Shown here piece by piece: positions 45,345-53,132 of a stretch of 64,000 bases of DNA. The position numbers were made by a program, and so were the translations under genes. The notes below the pieces were generated by a model. It saw only the letters and a list, made by a program, of their open reading frames with translations, had not been told where the DNA came from and did not search any database. Location: the NCBI RefSeq assembly GCF_031979925.1, contig NZ_DALZFB010000006.1:62001-126000 (forward strand), read 5' to 3'. This DNA is from Pseudescherichia sp031979925. Lineage in GTDB: Bacteria; Pseudomonadota; Gammaproteobacteria; Enterobacterales; Enterobacteriaceae. The first letter of the stretch is position 1. Each line of letters begins with the position of its first letter.

Positions 45345-46027
45345 AGGTCAGCCCTCTTCACGCCCACGGAGTAGCGGCGTTCGAGCAGAAGCAGCACACC
45401 ATTAGAGACAGTGGTAAATACCAGGTAGATAAGCCCGCAGACCACGGCAAAGTAGAATGGCTCCCAGGTGCTTTTCCCGGCGAGCTGGGTGGCTTTCACC
45501 ACGTCTTCAAGGCCCAGCAGCGACACCAGCGCGGTAGCCTTGAGGATCACCTGCCAGTTGTTACCAATGCCCGGCAGGGCGTAGCGCATCATGGCCGGGA
45601 AGAGAATGCGGCGAAAGGTCTGAGCGCCGGTAAAGCCAAAGGCGGTCGCCGCCTCGATGTGCCCTTTCGGCACGGCCATAAACGCCCCGCGAAAGGTTTC
45701 AGTGAAGTAGGCTCCGTAGATAAAGCCGAGGGTGATGATACCGGCGATCATCGGATCGATGTCAATCTGCGCCATGCCAACGGCGTCGGTGATGCTGTTG
45801 AGCGCGATTTGCAGCCCGTAGAAGATGAGCAGCATCAGCACCAGATCGGGCACGCCACGGATAAGCGTGGTGTAACCTTCAAAAAGAGTGGCCAGCAGGC
45901 GGTTGTGTGAGAGCTTAGCCCCCGCCCCGGCGAGGCCTATCAGCACGGCCAGTACAACCGAGCTGAGCGCCAGCTCCAGCGTGACGACAGCGCCCTGGAA
46001 TATAACTTGAGAAAACCCGTACAGCAT
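45341..46027 (-). CDS. hisQ: Histidine ABC transporter permease HisQ
   Basis: 228 residues, about five membrane helices. The EAA loop is HIEAATAFGFTGAQTFRRILFPAMMRYALPGIGNNW (about residues 122-157). It pairs with HisM in the membrane. The gene follows hisJ after 85 bp that contain a strong hairpin, then overlaps hisM by four bases. Confidence 0.96.
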   Translation of the reverse strand: MLYGFSQVIFQGAVVTLELALSSVVLAVLIGLAGAGAKLSHNRLLATLFEGYTTLIRGVPDLVLMLLIFYGLQIALNSITDAVGMAQIDIDPMIAGIITLGFIYGAYFTETFRGAFMAVPKGHIEAATAFGFTGAQTFRRILFPAMMRYALPGIGNNWQVILKATALVSLLGLEDVVKATQLAGKSTWEPFYFAVVCGLIYLVFTTVSNGVLLLLERRYSVGVKRADL

Positions 46028-46067
46028 GCAGCCTGCCCCGTGGTGTGTAGTGTCTGCCGTGTCTTTT

Positions 46068-46088
46068 CCCCTCCCGTCATGGGAGGGG
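46068..46088 (-). terminator. Stem-loop between hisJ and hisQ
   Basis: A perfect 8-bp stem CCCCTCCC/GGGAGGGG with a 5-base loop and no following U-run. In Salmonella the hisJ-hisQ gap carries REP hairpins that let the binding protein be made in excess over the membrane subunits. This hairpin, although not a REP sequence, is placed to do the same. Confidence 0.6.
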
Positions 46089-46112
46089 CCGCACGTTTGT
46101 CACAGGTGGGGA

Positions 46113-46895
46113 TTAGCCACCGTAAACATCAAAATCGAAATACTTTTTCGCCAGCTTTTCGTAGGTACCGTCGGCACGCATATCGGCAAAGGCTTTGTTC
46201 AGCGCTTCGCGCAGCTCGTTGTCCTCTTTGCGAATGCCCATGCCGGTACCAACGCCAAACAGCTTCTCATCTTTGATGGACGGGCCACCAAATTTGTACT
46301 CTTTGCCCGCCGCAGTTTTCAGGAAACCTTCGCTGGCGGCCACTTCATCCTGGAACGCGGCGTCGATGCGGCCCGCGGTCAGGTCGGCATAGATAGAGTC
46401 CTGGCCCTGGTAGGAGACGATCTCCACCCCTTTCGCCGCCCAGTGCTCGTTGCCGTAGGTCTCCTGCGTGGTGCCCTGCAGAACGCCAACGCGCTTGCCT
46501 TTCAGGGTCGACAGGTCCGGCTGGATGTTAGACACTTTCGCCACCACCAGTCGTGAATCTGCCGCATAAAGCTTGTCAGTAAATGCGATCTCCTGCTGAC
46601 GCTTCTCGGTGATCGAGAGCGACGACATGATGGCATCGATTTTCTTGGCTTTCAGCGAGGGGATCAGCGCATCCAGCGGGTTCTCGATGAAGGTACACTG
46701 GGTATTAATGCGTTTACACAGCTCTTTAGCCAGATCGATATCAAAACCGATTAATTCACCCTGCGCATTCTTCGATTCGAACGGTGCGTAGGTGGGATCG
46801 GTGCCAATGCGCAGTTTTTGCGGAATGGCAGCAAAGGCGCTGGACGCGCTGGAAAGAGCAAGCACCAGAGAAAGCGATAATACCAACTTATTCAT
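46113..46895 (-). CDS. hisJ: Periplasmic histidine-binding protein
   Basis: 260 residues from the ATG at 46893-46895 (MNKLVLSLSLVLALSS), chosen because it gives the family N-terminus and has a GAGGAT site. A signal peptide of about 22 residues ends SAFA/AIPQ. The mature SBP family 3 domain has RIGTDPTYAPFESKN and GFDIDLAKELCKRI, plus SSLSITEKRQQEIAFTDKLY at the ligand site. ArgT, encoded upstream, is a paralogue of the same length that uses the same membrane complex. Confidence 0.96.
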   Translation of the reverse strand: MNKLVLSLSLVLALSSASSAFAAIPQKLRIGTDPTYAPFESKNAQGELIGFDIDLAKELCKRINTQCTFIENPLDALIPSLKAKKIDAIMSSLSITEKRQQEIAFTDKLYAADSRLVVAKVSNIQPDLSTLKGKRVGVLQGTTQETYGNEHWAAKGVEIVSYQGQDSIYADLTAGRIDAAFQDEVAASEGFLKTAAGKEYKFGGPSIKDEKLFGVGTGMGIRKEDNELREALNKAFADMRADGTYEKLAKKYFDFDVYGG

Positions 46896-47144
46896 AAACA
46901 TCCTCAACTGACGGTCTTATAACGGGATTTTGAACAGAATACGGTACGGCTATCGTGCCATTATTCGGCCCGGCAAGGCAAAATATTCTACCCTGCCGGA
47001 CGATTTTTTTTGCAGCGCCACTGCTTAACTATGCTGATTTATGTCCCGTTGCCTTACAAAAGCACGTTCACCGCACCGCCGTAAGGCATCAACCGTATCA
47101 ATGCACCACGCTGACTCACCATCATGGTGCACCGCGCCTGCTTG

Positions 47145-47927
47145 TTAATCGCCGTAGACGTTAAAGTCGAAGTATTTTTTCGCCATCTTGTCGTAGGTAC
47201 CGTCCTTACGGATCTCGCCTAAGGCTTTATCGAACGCAGCCTTCAGTTCGGTATCATCTTTGCGCAGGCCAACCCCGGTACCGTCACCGAAGAAGTTTTT
47301 ATCTTTTACCGACGGACCGGCGAAAGCGAACTCTTTCCCGGCAGGCTGTTTGAGGAAGCCTTCACTGGCGGCAACTTCATCCTGCAGGGCAGCGTCCAGA
47401 CGACCAGCGGCGAGATCGGAGTAGATCAGATCCTGGTTCTGATAGGCAACAACATCAATGCCTTTGCTACGCCAGTTAGCGTTGCCGAAGGCCTCCTGGG
47501 TTGAACCTTGCAGTACGCCAACGTGCTTGCCCTTCAGCGACTCAATGGTCGGCTGGATCGGTGAGCCTTTGGCCGCGATCAGACGTGAATCCGCCGCGTA
47601 GAGCTTGTCAGAGAAGGCGATCTCCTGCTGGCGCTTTTCGGTAATAGAGAGAGAAGAGATAATGGCATCAATTTTCTTGGCTTTCAGGGAGGGGATCAGC
47701 GCATCAAAGTCGCTGCCCACCCAGGTGCACTTAACCTGAATACGTTTGCACATCTCGTTACCGAGGTCGATATCAAAGCCGACAAACTCACCCTTCGCGT
47801 CTTTTGACGAGAATGGCGCATAGGTTGCGTCCGTACCAATGCGCACGGTCTGGGGAAGCGCAGCGTAAACGCTGGCGGCGCTGGAGAGTCCCAGCAGTAA
47901 AGAGAGAGCTACAGCCGTCTTCTTCAT
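47145..47927 (-). CDS. argT: Periplasmic lysine/arginine/ornithine-binding protein
   Basis: 260 residues with a signal peptide of about 22 residues (MKKTAVALSLLLGLSSAASVYA/ALPQ). It is a paralogue of HisJ: RIGTDATYAPFSSKDAKGEF, GFDIDLGNEMCKRIQVKCTW and SSLSITEKRQQEIAFSDKLY. The C-terminus is KKYFDFNVYGD. It delivers basic amino acids to HisQMP. The 217 bp before hisJ and a sigma-54 promoter upstream indicate separate control of argT by nitrogen status. Confidence 0.96.
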   Translation of the reverse strand: MKKTAVALSLLLGLSSAASVYAALPQTVRIGTDATYAPFSSKDAKGEFVGFDIDLGNEMCKRIQVKCTWVGSDFDALIPSLKAKKIDAIISSLSITEKRQQEIAFSDKLYAADSRLIAAKGSPIQPTIESLKGKHVGVLQGSTQEAFGNANWRSKGIDVVAYQNQDLIYSDLAAGRLDAALQDEVAASEGFLKQPAGKEFAFAGPSVKDKNFFGDGTGVGLRKDDTELKAAFDKALGEIRKDGTYDKMAKKYFDFNVYGD

Positions 47928-48008
47928 ACATTACCCTCGAGTTTCTGATTTTATTATCTATTGCGTGTTGTTGTTATATAACGTTGTGTTGTGTTACCCG
48001 CTGATGCT

Positions 48009-48024
48009 TGCACGTCTTATGCCA
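48009..48024 (-). promoter_or_regulatory. Sigma-54 (RpoN) promoter for argT
   Basis: On the minus strand, TGGCATAAGACGTGCA has the invariant GG (48022-48023) and GC (48010-48011) at the exact 12-base offset of sigma-54 promoters (TGGCAC-N5-TTGC). Transcription would start about 70 bp before the argT ATG. It agrees with known nitrogen control of argT in enteric bacteria. Confidence 0.8.
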
Positions 48025-48180
48025 CTTTCTCATGACCCATAATAATCGCCGTAAGAAATGTTAATAAAAGGTTGCAGCATTACCGTTAGGGTGAAAGATA
48101 GCAGGTCTGCTAAATGAACCGCAGCGTTACAAACTGAAAACAGCGGTTAAATGTCGAGGATATGATCGCGCTTGCAGATT

Positions 48181-48197
48181 TGCCCTGAAACAGGGCA
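48181..48197. terminator. Hairpin downstream of ubiX
   Basis: A perfect 7-bp stem TGCCCTG/CAGGGCA with loop AAA lies 16 bp after the ubiX stop. There is no strong U-run. Confidence 0.35.
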
Positions 48198-48210
48198 ATC
48201 CAGGTGTGAT

Positions 48211-48225
48211 GCACTATTTTGACGC
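48211..48225 (-). promoter_or_regulatory. Possible NtrC enhancer site for argT
   Basis: GCACTATTTTGACGC matches 13 of 15 bases of the NtrC site form GCACTATTTTGGTGC. It overlaps the ubiX stop codon and lies about 200 bp upstream of the sigma-54 promoter, a normal enhancer distance. Confidence 0.4.
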
Positions 48226-48795
48226 AGCGGGTCCCTGCCAGCGGGTAAAGAGATCTTCCGGCAGGTCAATGTCGAACTGATCGATCACACGGTTAACCGT
48301 CTGGTTGATGATGTCATCGAGGGTCTGCGGGCGGTGATAGAAGGCCGGAACCGGGGGCATAATTGCTGCACCCAGCTCCGCCGCCTGGGTCATCAGCCGC
48401 AGGTGGCCAAGATGCAGCGGGGTCTCGCGCACGCAGAGTACCAGCGGGCGGCGCTCTTTCAGCACTACGTCAGCCGCCCGGGTCAGCAGGCTGTCGGTGT
48501 AGCTGTGAACGATGCCGGAGAGCGTTTTAATGGAACAGGGAAGGATCACCATACCGGCGGTCTTGAACGAGCCAGAGGAGATGCTGGCGGCGATATCACG
48601 CGAGTCGTGGACCACGTCGGCCAGGGCCTGCACGTCACGCAGGGAGAGGTCGGTCTCCAGCGCCAGCGTCTGGCGGGCAGCGTTGCTCATCACCAGATGG
48701 GTTTCCACATCGGCCACGTCGCGCAGCACCTGCAGCAGACGCACGCCGTAAATGGCCCCGCTGGCACCCGAGATGCCAATAATCAGTCGTTTCAT
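48214..48795 (-). CDS. ubiX: Flavin prenyltransferase UbiX
   Basis: 193 residues. It makes prenylated FMN, the cofactor of the UbiD decarboxylase in ubiquinone synthesis. The FMN loop IGISGASGAIYGVRLL is at the N-terminus, and SSGSFKTAGMVILPCS and VVLKERRPLVLCVRETPLHLGHL carry the known phosphate and prenyl-site residues. EMPPVPAFYHRP-type residues (IMPPVPAFYHRPQTLDDII) follow. The length is close to E. coli UbiX. It lies downstream of purF with a hairpin between them. Confidence 0.95.
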   Translation of the reverse strand: MKRLIIGISGASGAIYGVRLLQVLRDVADVETHLVMSNAARQTLALETDLSLRDVQALADVVHDSRDIAASISSGSFKTAGMVILPCSIKTLSGIVHSYTDSLLTRAADVVLKERRPLVLCVRETPLHLGHLRLMTQAAELGAAIMPPVPAFYHRPQTLDDIINQTVNRVIDQFDIDLPEDLFTRWQGPAASK

Positions 48796-48859
48796 ATTCC
48801 CGTCCTTTTACTTACGTGAGAGGACTTTGCCGGATTATGGCGGGCGTTGCAACGTTGAA

Positions 48860-48881
48860 GCGCCCTGCGAACGCAGGGCGC
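48860..48881 (-). terminator. Stem-loop between purF and ubiX
   Basis: A perfect 10-bp stem GCGCCCTGCG/CGCAGGGCGC with a 2-base loop follows the purF stop at 48891. It has only a weak U-rich tail, so partial read-through into ubiX is likely. Confidence 0.55.
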
Positions 48882-48890
48882 GAGAGAGGA

Positions 48891-50408
48891 TTAACCCTCG
48901 TTATGCATCTCTAAGCTTTCGAGATCGTTTTGCATCTGCACGGCTTTGACATCGTCATTGCGCAGGGAGTCAAGGTAGTCGAGATACTGCTGGTTAACGT
49001 CTTTGGTCACGTAGATCCCGTTGAACACCGAGCACTCAAACTGCTGGATATCCGGGTTCTCGGCACGCACGGCGTCGATGAGATCGTTGAGGTCCTGGAA
49101 GATCAGGCCGTCAGCACCGATGATCTGGCGGATCTCGTCCACTTCACGGCCGTGGGCGATCAGCTCGTTCGCGGTTGGCATATCGATGCCGTAGACGTTC
49201 GGGAAGCGAATCTCCGGTGCCGCAGAGGCGAGGTAAACCTTCTTCGCCCCGGCTTCGCGTGCCATCTCGATAATCTGCTCTGAGGTGGTACCGCGCACGA
49301 TGGAGTCATCCACCAGCAGCACGTTCTTATCGCGGAACTCAGCGCGGTTAGCGTTGAGCTTGCGGCGTACGGATTTACGACGCAGCTGCTGGCCTGGCAT
49401 GATAAAGGTGCGGCCAACGTAGCGGTTCTTCACGAAGCCCTGACGGTAGGGTTTATCCAGAATGTGGGCAATCTCCAGCGCGATGTCGCAGGAGGTCTCC
49501 GGGATTGGGATCACCACGTCAATGTCGAGATCTTCCCACTCGCGGGCAATCTTCGCGCCCAGCTTTTTACCCATATTAACGCGGGCGCTGTAGACGGAGA
49601 TCTTATCGATAAAGGAGTCCGGACGGGCAAAGTAGACGTACTCAAACAGGCACGGGTTGCTGACCGGGTTATCGGCACACTGGCGGGTAGAGAGCTGGCC
49701 CTTTTCGGTGATGTAGACCGCTTCGCCCGGCGCGACGTCACGCAGGAACTCAAAGCCCAGCGTATCCAGCGCCACGCTCTCGGAGGCCATCATGTACTCG
49801 GTGCGGCCGTCGCCGATATCGCGCTTGCCCAGCACCAGCGGACGGATACCGTTGGGATCGCGGAAGCCGACCATGCCGTGGCCGATAATCATTGCGATGC
49901 AGGCGTACGCGCCGCGGATCTGGCGGTTGGTCGCGGCAATAGCGGCAAAAATGTTATCCGCCTCTAACGGGTAGTGGCGGAAGTTATCCAGCTCGCTGGC
50001 GAAAATATTGAGCAGGATTTCAGAATCGGAGGTAGTGTTGATGTGGCGACGCTTCTCCTGGAACAGCTTCTTACGCAGCTCGTGGGCGTTGGTCAGGTTG
50101 CCGTTGTGGGCAAGCGTGATGCCATACGGCGAGTTGACGTAGAAGGGCTGGGCTTCCGAGGCGCTGGAGCTGCCTGCCGTTGGGTAGCGCACATGGCCGA
50201 TACCCATGTTCCCCTGGAGGCGCTGCATATGGCGGGCTTCAAATACATCGCTAACCATCCCGTTCGCTTTACGTAAACGGAAGCAGTTGTTTTCATCGAT
50301 AGTGATGATGCCTGCGGCATCCTGACCACGGTGCTGGAGCACCGTTAACGCGTCATAAATCGACTGGTTTACCGGCATAACACCGGCGATACCGACAATA
50401 CCGCACAT
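48891..50408 (-). CDS. purF: Amidophosphoribosyltransferase
   Basis: 505 residues, the committed step of purine synthesis (PRPP + glutamine to phosphoribosylamine). The Ntn nucleophile Cys follows the initiator Met (MCGIVGIAG). The glutaminase domain covers about residues 2-235. The phosphoribosyltransferase domain contains the PRPP loop VLLVDDSIVRGTTS. As in other enterobacteria no propeptide or iron-sulfur cysteines are present. It follows cvpA by 34 bp and is controlled by the PurR box upstream of cvpA. Confidence 0.97.
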   Translation of the reverse strand: MCGIVGIAGVMPVNQSIYDALTVLQHRGQDAAGIITIDENNCFRLRKANGMVSDVFEARHMQRLQGNMGIGHVRYPTAGSSSASEAQPFYVNSPYGITLAHNGNLTNAHELRKKLFQEKRRHINTTSDSEILLNIFASELDNFRHYPLEADNIFAAIAATNRQIRGAYACIAMIIGHGMVGFRDPNGIRPLVLGKRDIGDGRTEYMMASESVALDTLGFEFLRDVAPGEAVYITEKGQLSTRQCADNPVSNPCLFEYVYFARPDSFIDKISVYSARVNMGKKLGAKIAREWEDLDIDVVIPIPETSCDIALEIAHILDKPYRQGFVKNRYVGRTFIMPGQQLRRKSVRRKLNANRAEFRDKNVLLVDDSIVRGTTSEQIIEMAREAGAKKVYLASAAPEIRFPNVYGIDMPTANELIAHGREVDEIRQIIGADGLIFQDLNDLIDAVRAENPDIQQFECSVFNGIYVTKDVNQQYLDYLDSLRNDDVKAVQMQNDLESLEMHNEG

Positions 50409-50442
50409 ACGTCTCTTTCCTCGCTAGGCCACATCGCAGGGC

Positions 50443-50931
50443 TTACGCCCTGGGCAAAAAACTAGACGAGCTTTGCAGATAGTCAAAGAACCACCTGATG
50501 ATAACACTGAACTGCGGGATCAGCTGCGAACGCTGCCAGTCATCGCTTTTCGAGAACCCGGTAAAGGTATCGAGAAAGAACAGGATTGCGGCGACGATCA
50601 ATGCTCCACGTAGCGCACCGAAGCAAATCCCCAACACCCTGTCGGTTCCCGACAGGCCGGTTTTATCGACCAGCGCGCCGAAAATATAGTTAACAATCGC
50701 GCCGACAATCAGCGTTGCGATAAACAGGACTGCGATAGCAATTCCGTTCCGCACCAGTGCGTCTTCAAAGCCCGTGAACCAAACAGACAGGTAAGTGTAG
50801 TAGTGACTGGCAACAAAGAAAGCACAACCCCATGTCACCAGCGATAACGCTTCACGTACAAAGCCACGGATCAGGCTAACCAGACAGGAAAAACCTATTA
50901 CCGCGATGATGGCGTAATCAATCCAGACCAT
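50443..50931 (-). CDS. cvpA: Colicin V production protein CvpA
   Basis: 162 residues, four predicted membrane helices (starting MVWIDYAIIAVIGFSCLVSLIRGFVREALSL). It is required for colicin V export in E. coli and has been linked to bile-salt resistance. The true activity is unknown. It is the first gene of the cvpA-purF-ubiX unit, directly behind the PurR operator. Confidence 0.95.
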   Translation of the reverse strand: MVWIDYAIIAVIGFSCLVSLIRGFVREALSLVTWGCAFFVASHYYTYLSVWFTGFEDALVRNGIAIAVLFIATLIVGAIVNYIFGALVDKTGLSGTDRVLGICFGALRGALIVAAILFFLDTFTGFSKSDDWQRSQLIPQFSVIIRWFFDYLQSSSSFLPRA

Positions 50932-50987
50932 ATGTGTCCCATGATTTTACGCCCTGTCGTCCAGTTCGGGGCGCATTCTAACAGAAA

Positions 50988-51003
50988 AAGAAAACGTTTG
51001 CGT
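50988..51003 (-). promoter_or_regulatory. PurR operator of cvpA-purF
   Basis: On the minus strand ACGCAAACGTTTTCTT matches 14 of 16 bases of the PurR palindrome ACGCAAACGTTTGCGT. It lies 57 bp upstream of the cvpA start, the place of the known E. coli operator. It implies repression when hypoxanthine or guanine is plentiful. Confidence 0.88.
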
Positions 51004-51028
51004 AGCGATTTCCTTGCCGCGCGGAAAT

Positions 51029-51060
51029 AAAAATGGCGTTGAAAAAATATTCAACGCCAT
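51029..51060 (-). terminator. Terminator after dedD
   Basis: An 11-bp perfect stem ATGGCGTTGAA/TTCAACGCCAT followed by UUUUAUUU on the minus strand. It separates folC-dedD from the PurR-controlled cvpA unit. Confidence 0.8.
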
Positions 51061-51116
51061 CAGACCTTTTGCCTCTTCGGACCTGCCGGTCGCTCTTTAT
51101 TTAACCTGCCAGAGGA

Positions 51117-51806
51117 TCAGTTTGCGCTGTAGTTCATCACCACGCCGCTTAACCCCGACAGCTGTTTTAACTCACCGAGCGAACCTTTTAGCTTATCTCT
51201 GGAGGCGTCCGGGCCGACCAGAATACGGGTTATTTTACCCTGTACCGGCGTATTTGGAATAGTGTAAACACGATACCCTGCTCCGCGAAGCTTGCCGACG
51301 ATCTCAGTGACTTTATCAGCATTTTTCAGCGCCCCGAGCTGAACAACCCAGGCCTTACCGGTTGGCGCAGGCTTCTCTTCCGCCGCCGCTGGTTTAGGCG
51401 GTGTGACCGGAGCATCGTTAGCGGCCGCCAGCTGCTCGCTGGCGCGGTCCCGCTGCGGCTGCGGCTTCTCAACCGGCTTCGCTTTCGGCGTCTCTACCGG
51501 ATACTGTTCCGCTTCCGCCGCGCCGCTTTCAAGCGCCTGTCGGGAGGTATCCAGCGATGGCGCGGCGGCATCGCCCGCGCGCACCTCTTCCGCCGCCCCC
51601 TCCGGCGGCTGGGCCGGCAGCGCCTGCGTTGCCGCCGGCATCATGTCCGGCTCATCGCGATCGCCCGGCTTCGGCACCAGCGGAATGGCCGCGAACTCGT
51701 CCTGATAGTGTTTCTTCTGCCCGTCAAGCAGCCCTGGCAGGATAATCACCCCCAGCGCTACCAGCACAATGGTTCCCATTAAACGGTTCTGAAACTTACT
51801 TGCCAC
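51117..51806 (-). CDS. dedD: Cell division protein DedD (SPOR domain)
   Basis: 229 residues from a GTG at 51804-51806 ((V/M)ASKFQNRLMGTIVL), which gives the E. coli N-terminus and overlaps the folC stop by 11 bases. A longer in-frame reading would lie inside folC and is not supported. A single N-terminal membrane helix (about residues 9-25) is followed by a Pro/Ala/Glu-rich linker. The C-terminal SPOR domain (about residues 148-225, AWVVQLGALKNADKVTEIVGKLR) binds denuded septal peptidoglycan. DedD helps FtsN in septation. The linker differs from E. coli in length and sequence. Confidence 0.92.
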   Translation of the reverse strand: MASKFQNRLMGTIVLVALGVIILPGLLDGQKKHYQDEFAAIPLVPKPGDRDEPDMMPAATQALPAQPPEGAAEEVRAGDAAAPSLDTSRQALESGAAEAEQYPVETPKAKPVEKPQPQRDRASEQLAAANDAPVTPPKPAAAEEKPAPTGKAWVVQLGALKNADKVTEIVGKLRGAGYRVYTIPNTPVQGKITRILVGPDASRDKLKGSLGELKQLSGLSGVVMNYSAN

Positions 51807-53064
51807 CGGCTCTCCCCGCGTCCATCGCTTCCATGACATGTGCCACCGTGTGGAATGAACCACACACCAGCACGGTATCTTCAGGTCTGGCATCTGCCAT
51901 CGCTGCGTGCCACGCCTGCACAACGTCAGCATAGGCAGCCCCGCTCTTCAGGTGAGCCAGCAGCTGCTCTGTCGTCGCACCGCGTGGCCCCTCCAGAGGG
52001 GCACAATACCAGCTATCGACGCAGCGCTCCAGACAGGCCAGCGTGCCGCCGATGTCTTTATCATGCAGCATTCCTACCACCGCCAGCACGCGCCCGCGTG
52101 ACGGCAGGGCCGCAAGCCGCCCGGCAAGGTAGGCCGCCGCGTGCGGGTTATGCGCCACGTCGAGGATCAGGCGCGGCGATTCGCTCACGATCTGAAAGCG
52201 GCCCGGCAGGATCGCACCGGCAATGCCGTCGCGGATCGCCTGCTCGCTAACCGTCAGCCCGCTGGCCCGCAGCGCCGCCAGGGCGGTGGCCGCATTTGGC
52301 TGCGGAACCTGGGGCAGCGGCAGCGCATTCAGCTCGCCCGCCGCATCCTGAAACGTCCAGCTATTATCCGCCACCGCATAACGCCAGTCGATCCCGCGGC
52401 GCAGCAGGTTTGCCCCCTTCTCCGCTGCCACGTCGGCAATAGTGTGCGGCATATCGGGTTCTCCTACCACGGCAGGTTTACCGCTGCGGAAGATACCGGC
52501 CTTCTCCCGGCCAATGCTCTCGCGATCCGGTCCCAGCCAGTCGGTGTGATCGAGGGCAATACTGGTGACTACCGCCACGTTAGCATCCACCATGTTGGTG
52601 GCGTCCAGGCGTCCGCCCAGCCCGACCTCAAGGATCACCACATCCAGCGCGGCCTGCTTAAACAGCCACAGCGCAGACAGGGTGCCGTACTCAAAGTAGG
52701 TCAGCGAGGTTTCGCCCCGGGCGGCTTCAATGGCAGCAAACGAGCGGGTATGCTCCAGCTCGGGTAGCTCGCCGCCCTGCACGCGTACGCGCTCGGTATA
52801 GCGCACCAGATGAGGCGAACTGTAGACGCCAACCCGGTAGCCCGCCGCCAGCAGAATCGACTCCAGCGTGCGACAGGTGGTGCCTTTGCCGTTGGTGCCT
52901 GCCACGGTAAAGACGAAAGGCGCAGGCTTCAGTACCTCCAGCGCAGCGGCCACCCGACTGACGCGCTCAAGTCCCATATCGATGGTTTTACCGTGCAGGT
53001 TTTCCAGATAAGAAAGCCACGTGGCCAGGGGCGACGTGGCTTGAGGAGTGCTTTTCGTTTCCAT
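51796..53064 (-). CDS. folC: Bifunctional folylpolyglutamate/dihydrofolate synthase
   Basis: 422 residues. It adds glutamate to dihydropteroate and to folates. The ATP P-loop is GTNGKGTTC (residues 56-64), and other Mur-ligase-family signatures are present: ILEVGLGGRLDATN, ALDHTDWLG..GREKAGIFR and LDVAHNPHAAAYL. The length equals E. coli FolC. It is downstream of accD with a terminator-like hairpin between, and overlaps dedD. Confidence 0.96.
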   Translation of the reverse strand: METKSTPQATSPLATWLSYLENLHGKTIDMGLERVSRVAAALEVLKPAPFVFTVAGTNGKGTTCRTLESILLAAGYRVGVYSSPHLVRYTERVRVQGGELPELEHTRSFAAIEAARGETSLTYFEYGTLSALWLFKQAALDVVILEVGLGGRLDATNMVDANVAVVTSIALDHTDWLGPDRESIGREKAGIFRSGKPAVVGEPDMPHTIADVAAEKGANLLRRGIDWRYAVADNSWTFQDAAGELNALPLPQVPQPNAATALAALRASGLTVSEQAIRDGIAGAILPGRFQIVSESPRLILDVAHNPHAAAYLAGRLAALPSRGRVLAVVGMLHDKDIGGTLACLERCVDSWYCAPLEGPRGATTEQLLAHLKSGAAYADVVQAWHAAMADARPEDTVLVCGSFHTVAHVMEAMDAGRAGGK

Positions 53065-53085
53065 AGTGCCCGGGGATTGCTGCCA

Positions 53086-53122
53086 GTGTGAAAAGAAAAA
53101 GGCAGAGCCGGCTGGCCCTGCC
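53086..53122 (-). terminator. Terminator after accD
   Basis: Stem GGCAGAGCC/GGCCCTGCC (one mismatch) followed on the minus strand by a U-rich tract (UUUUUCUUUUC). It lies 10 bp after the accD stop. Confidence 0.75.
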
Positions 53123-53132
53123 CTCTGGTTTA

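Noticed and set aside
44628..47927. hisJ and argT as a recent duplication or repeat
   Set aside because: The two binding proteins are ancient paralogues found together in E. coli and Salmonella, so similarity here is not a new event.
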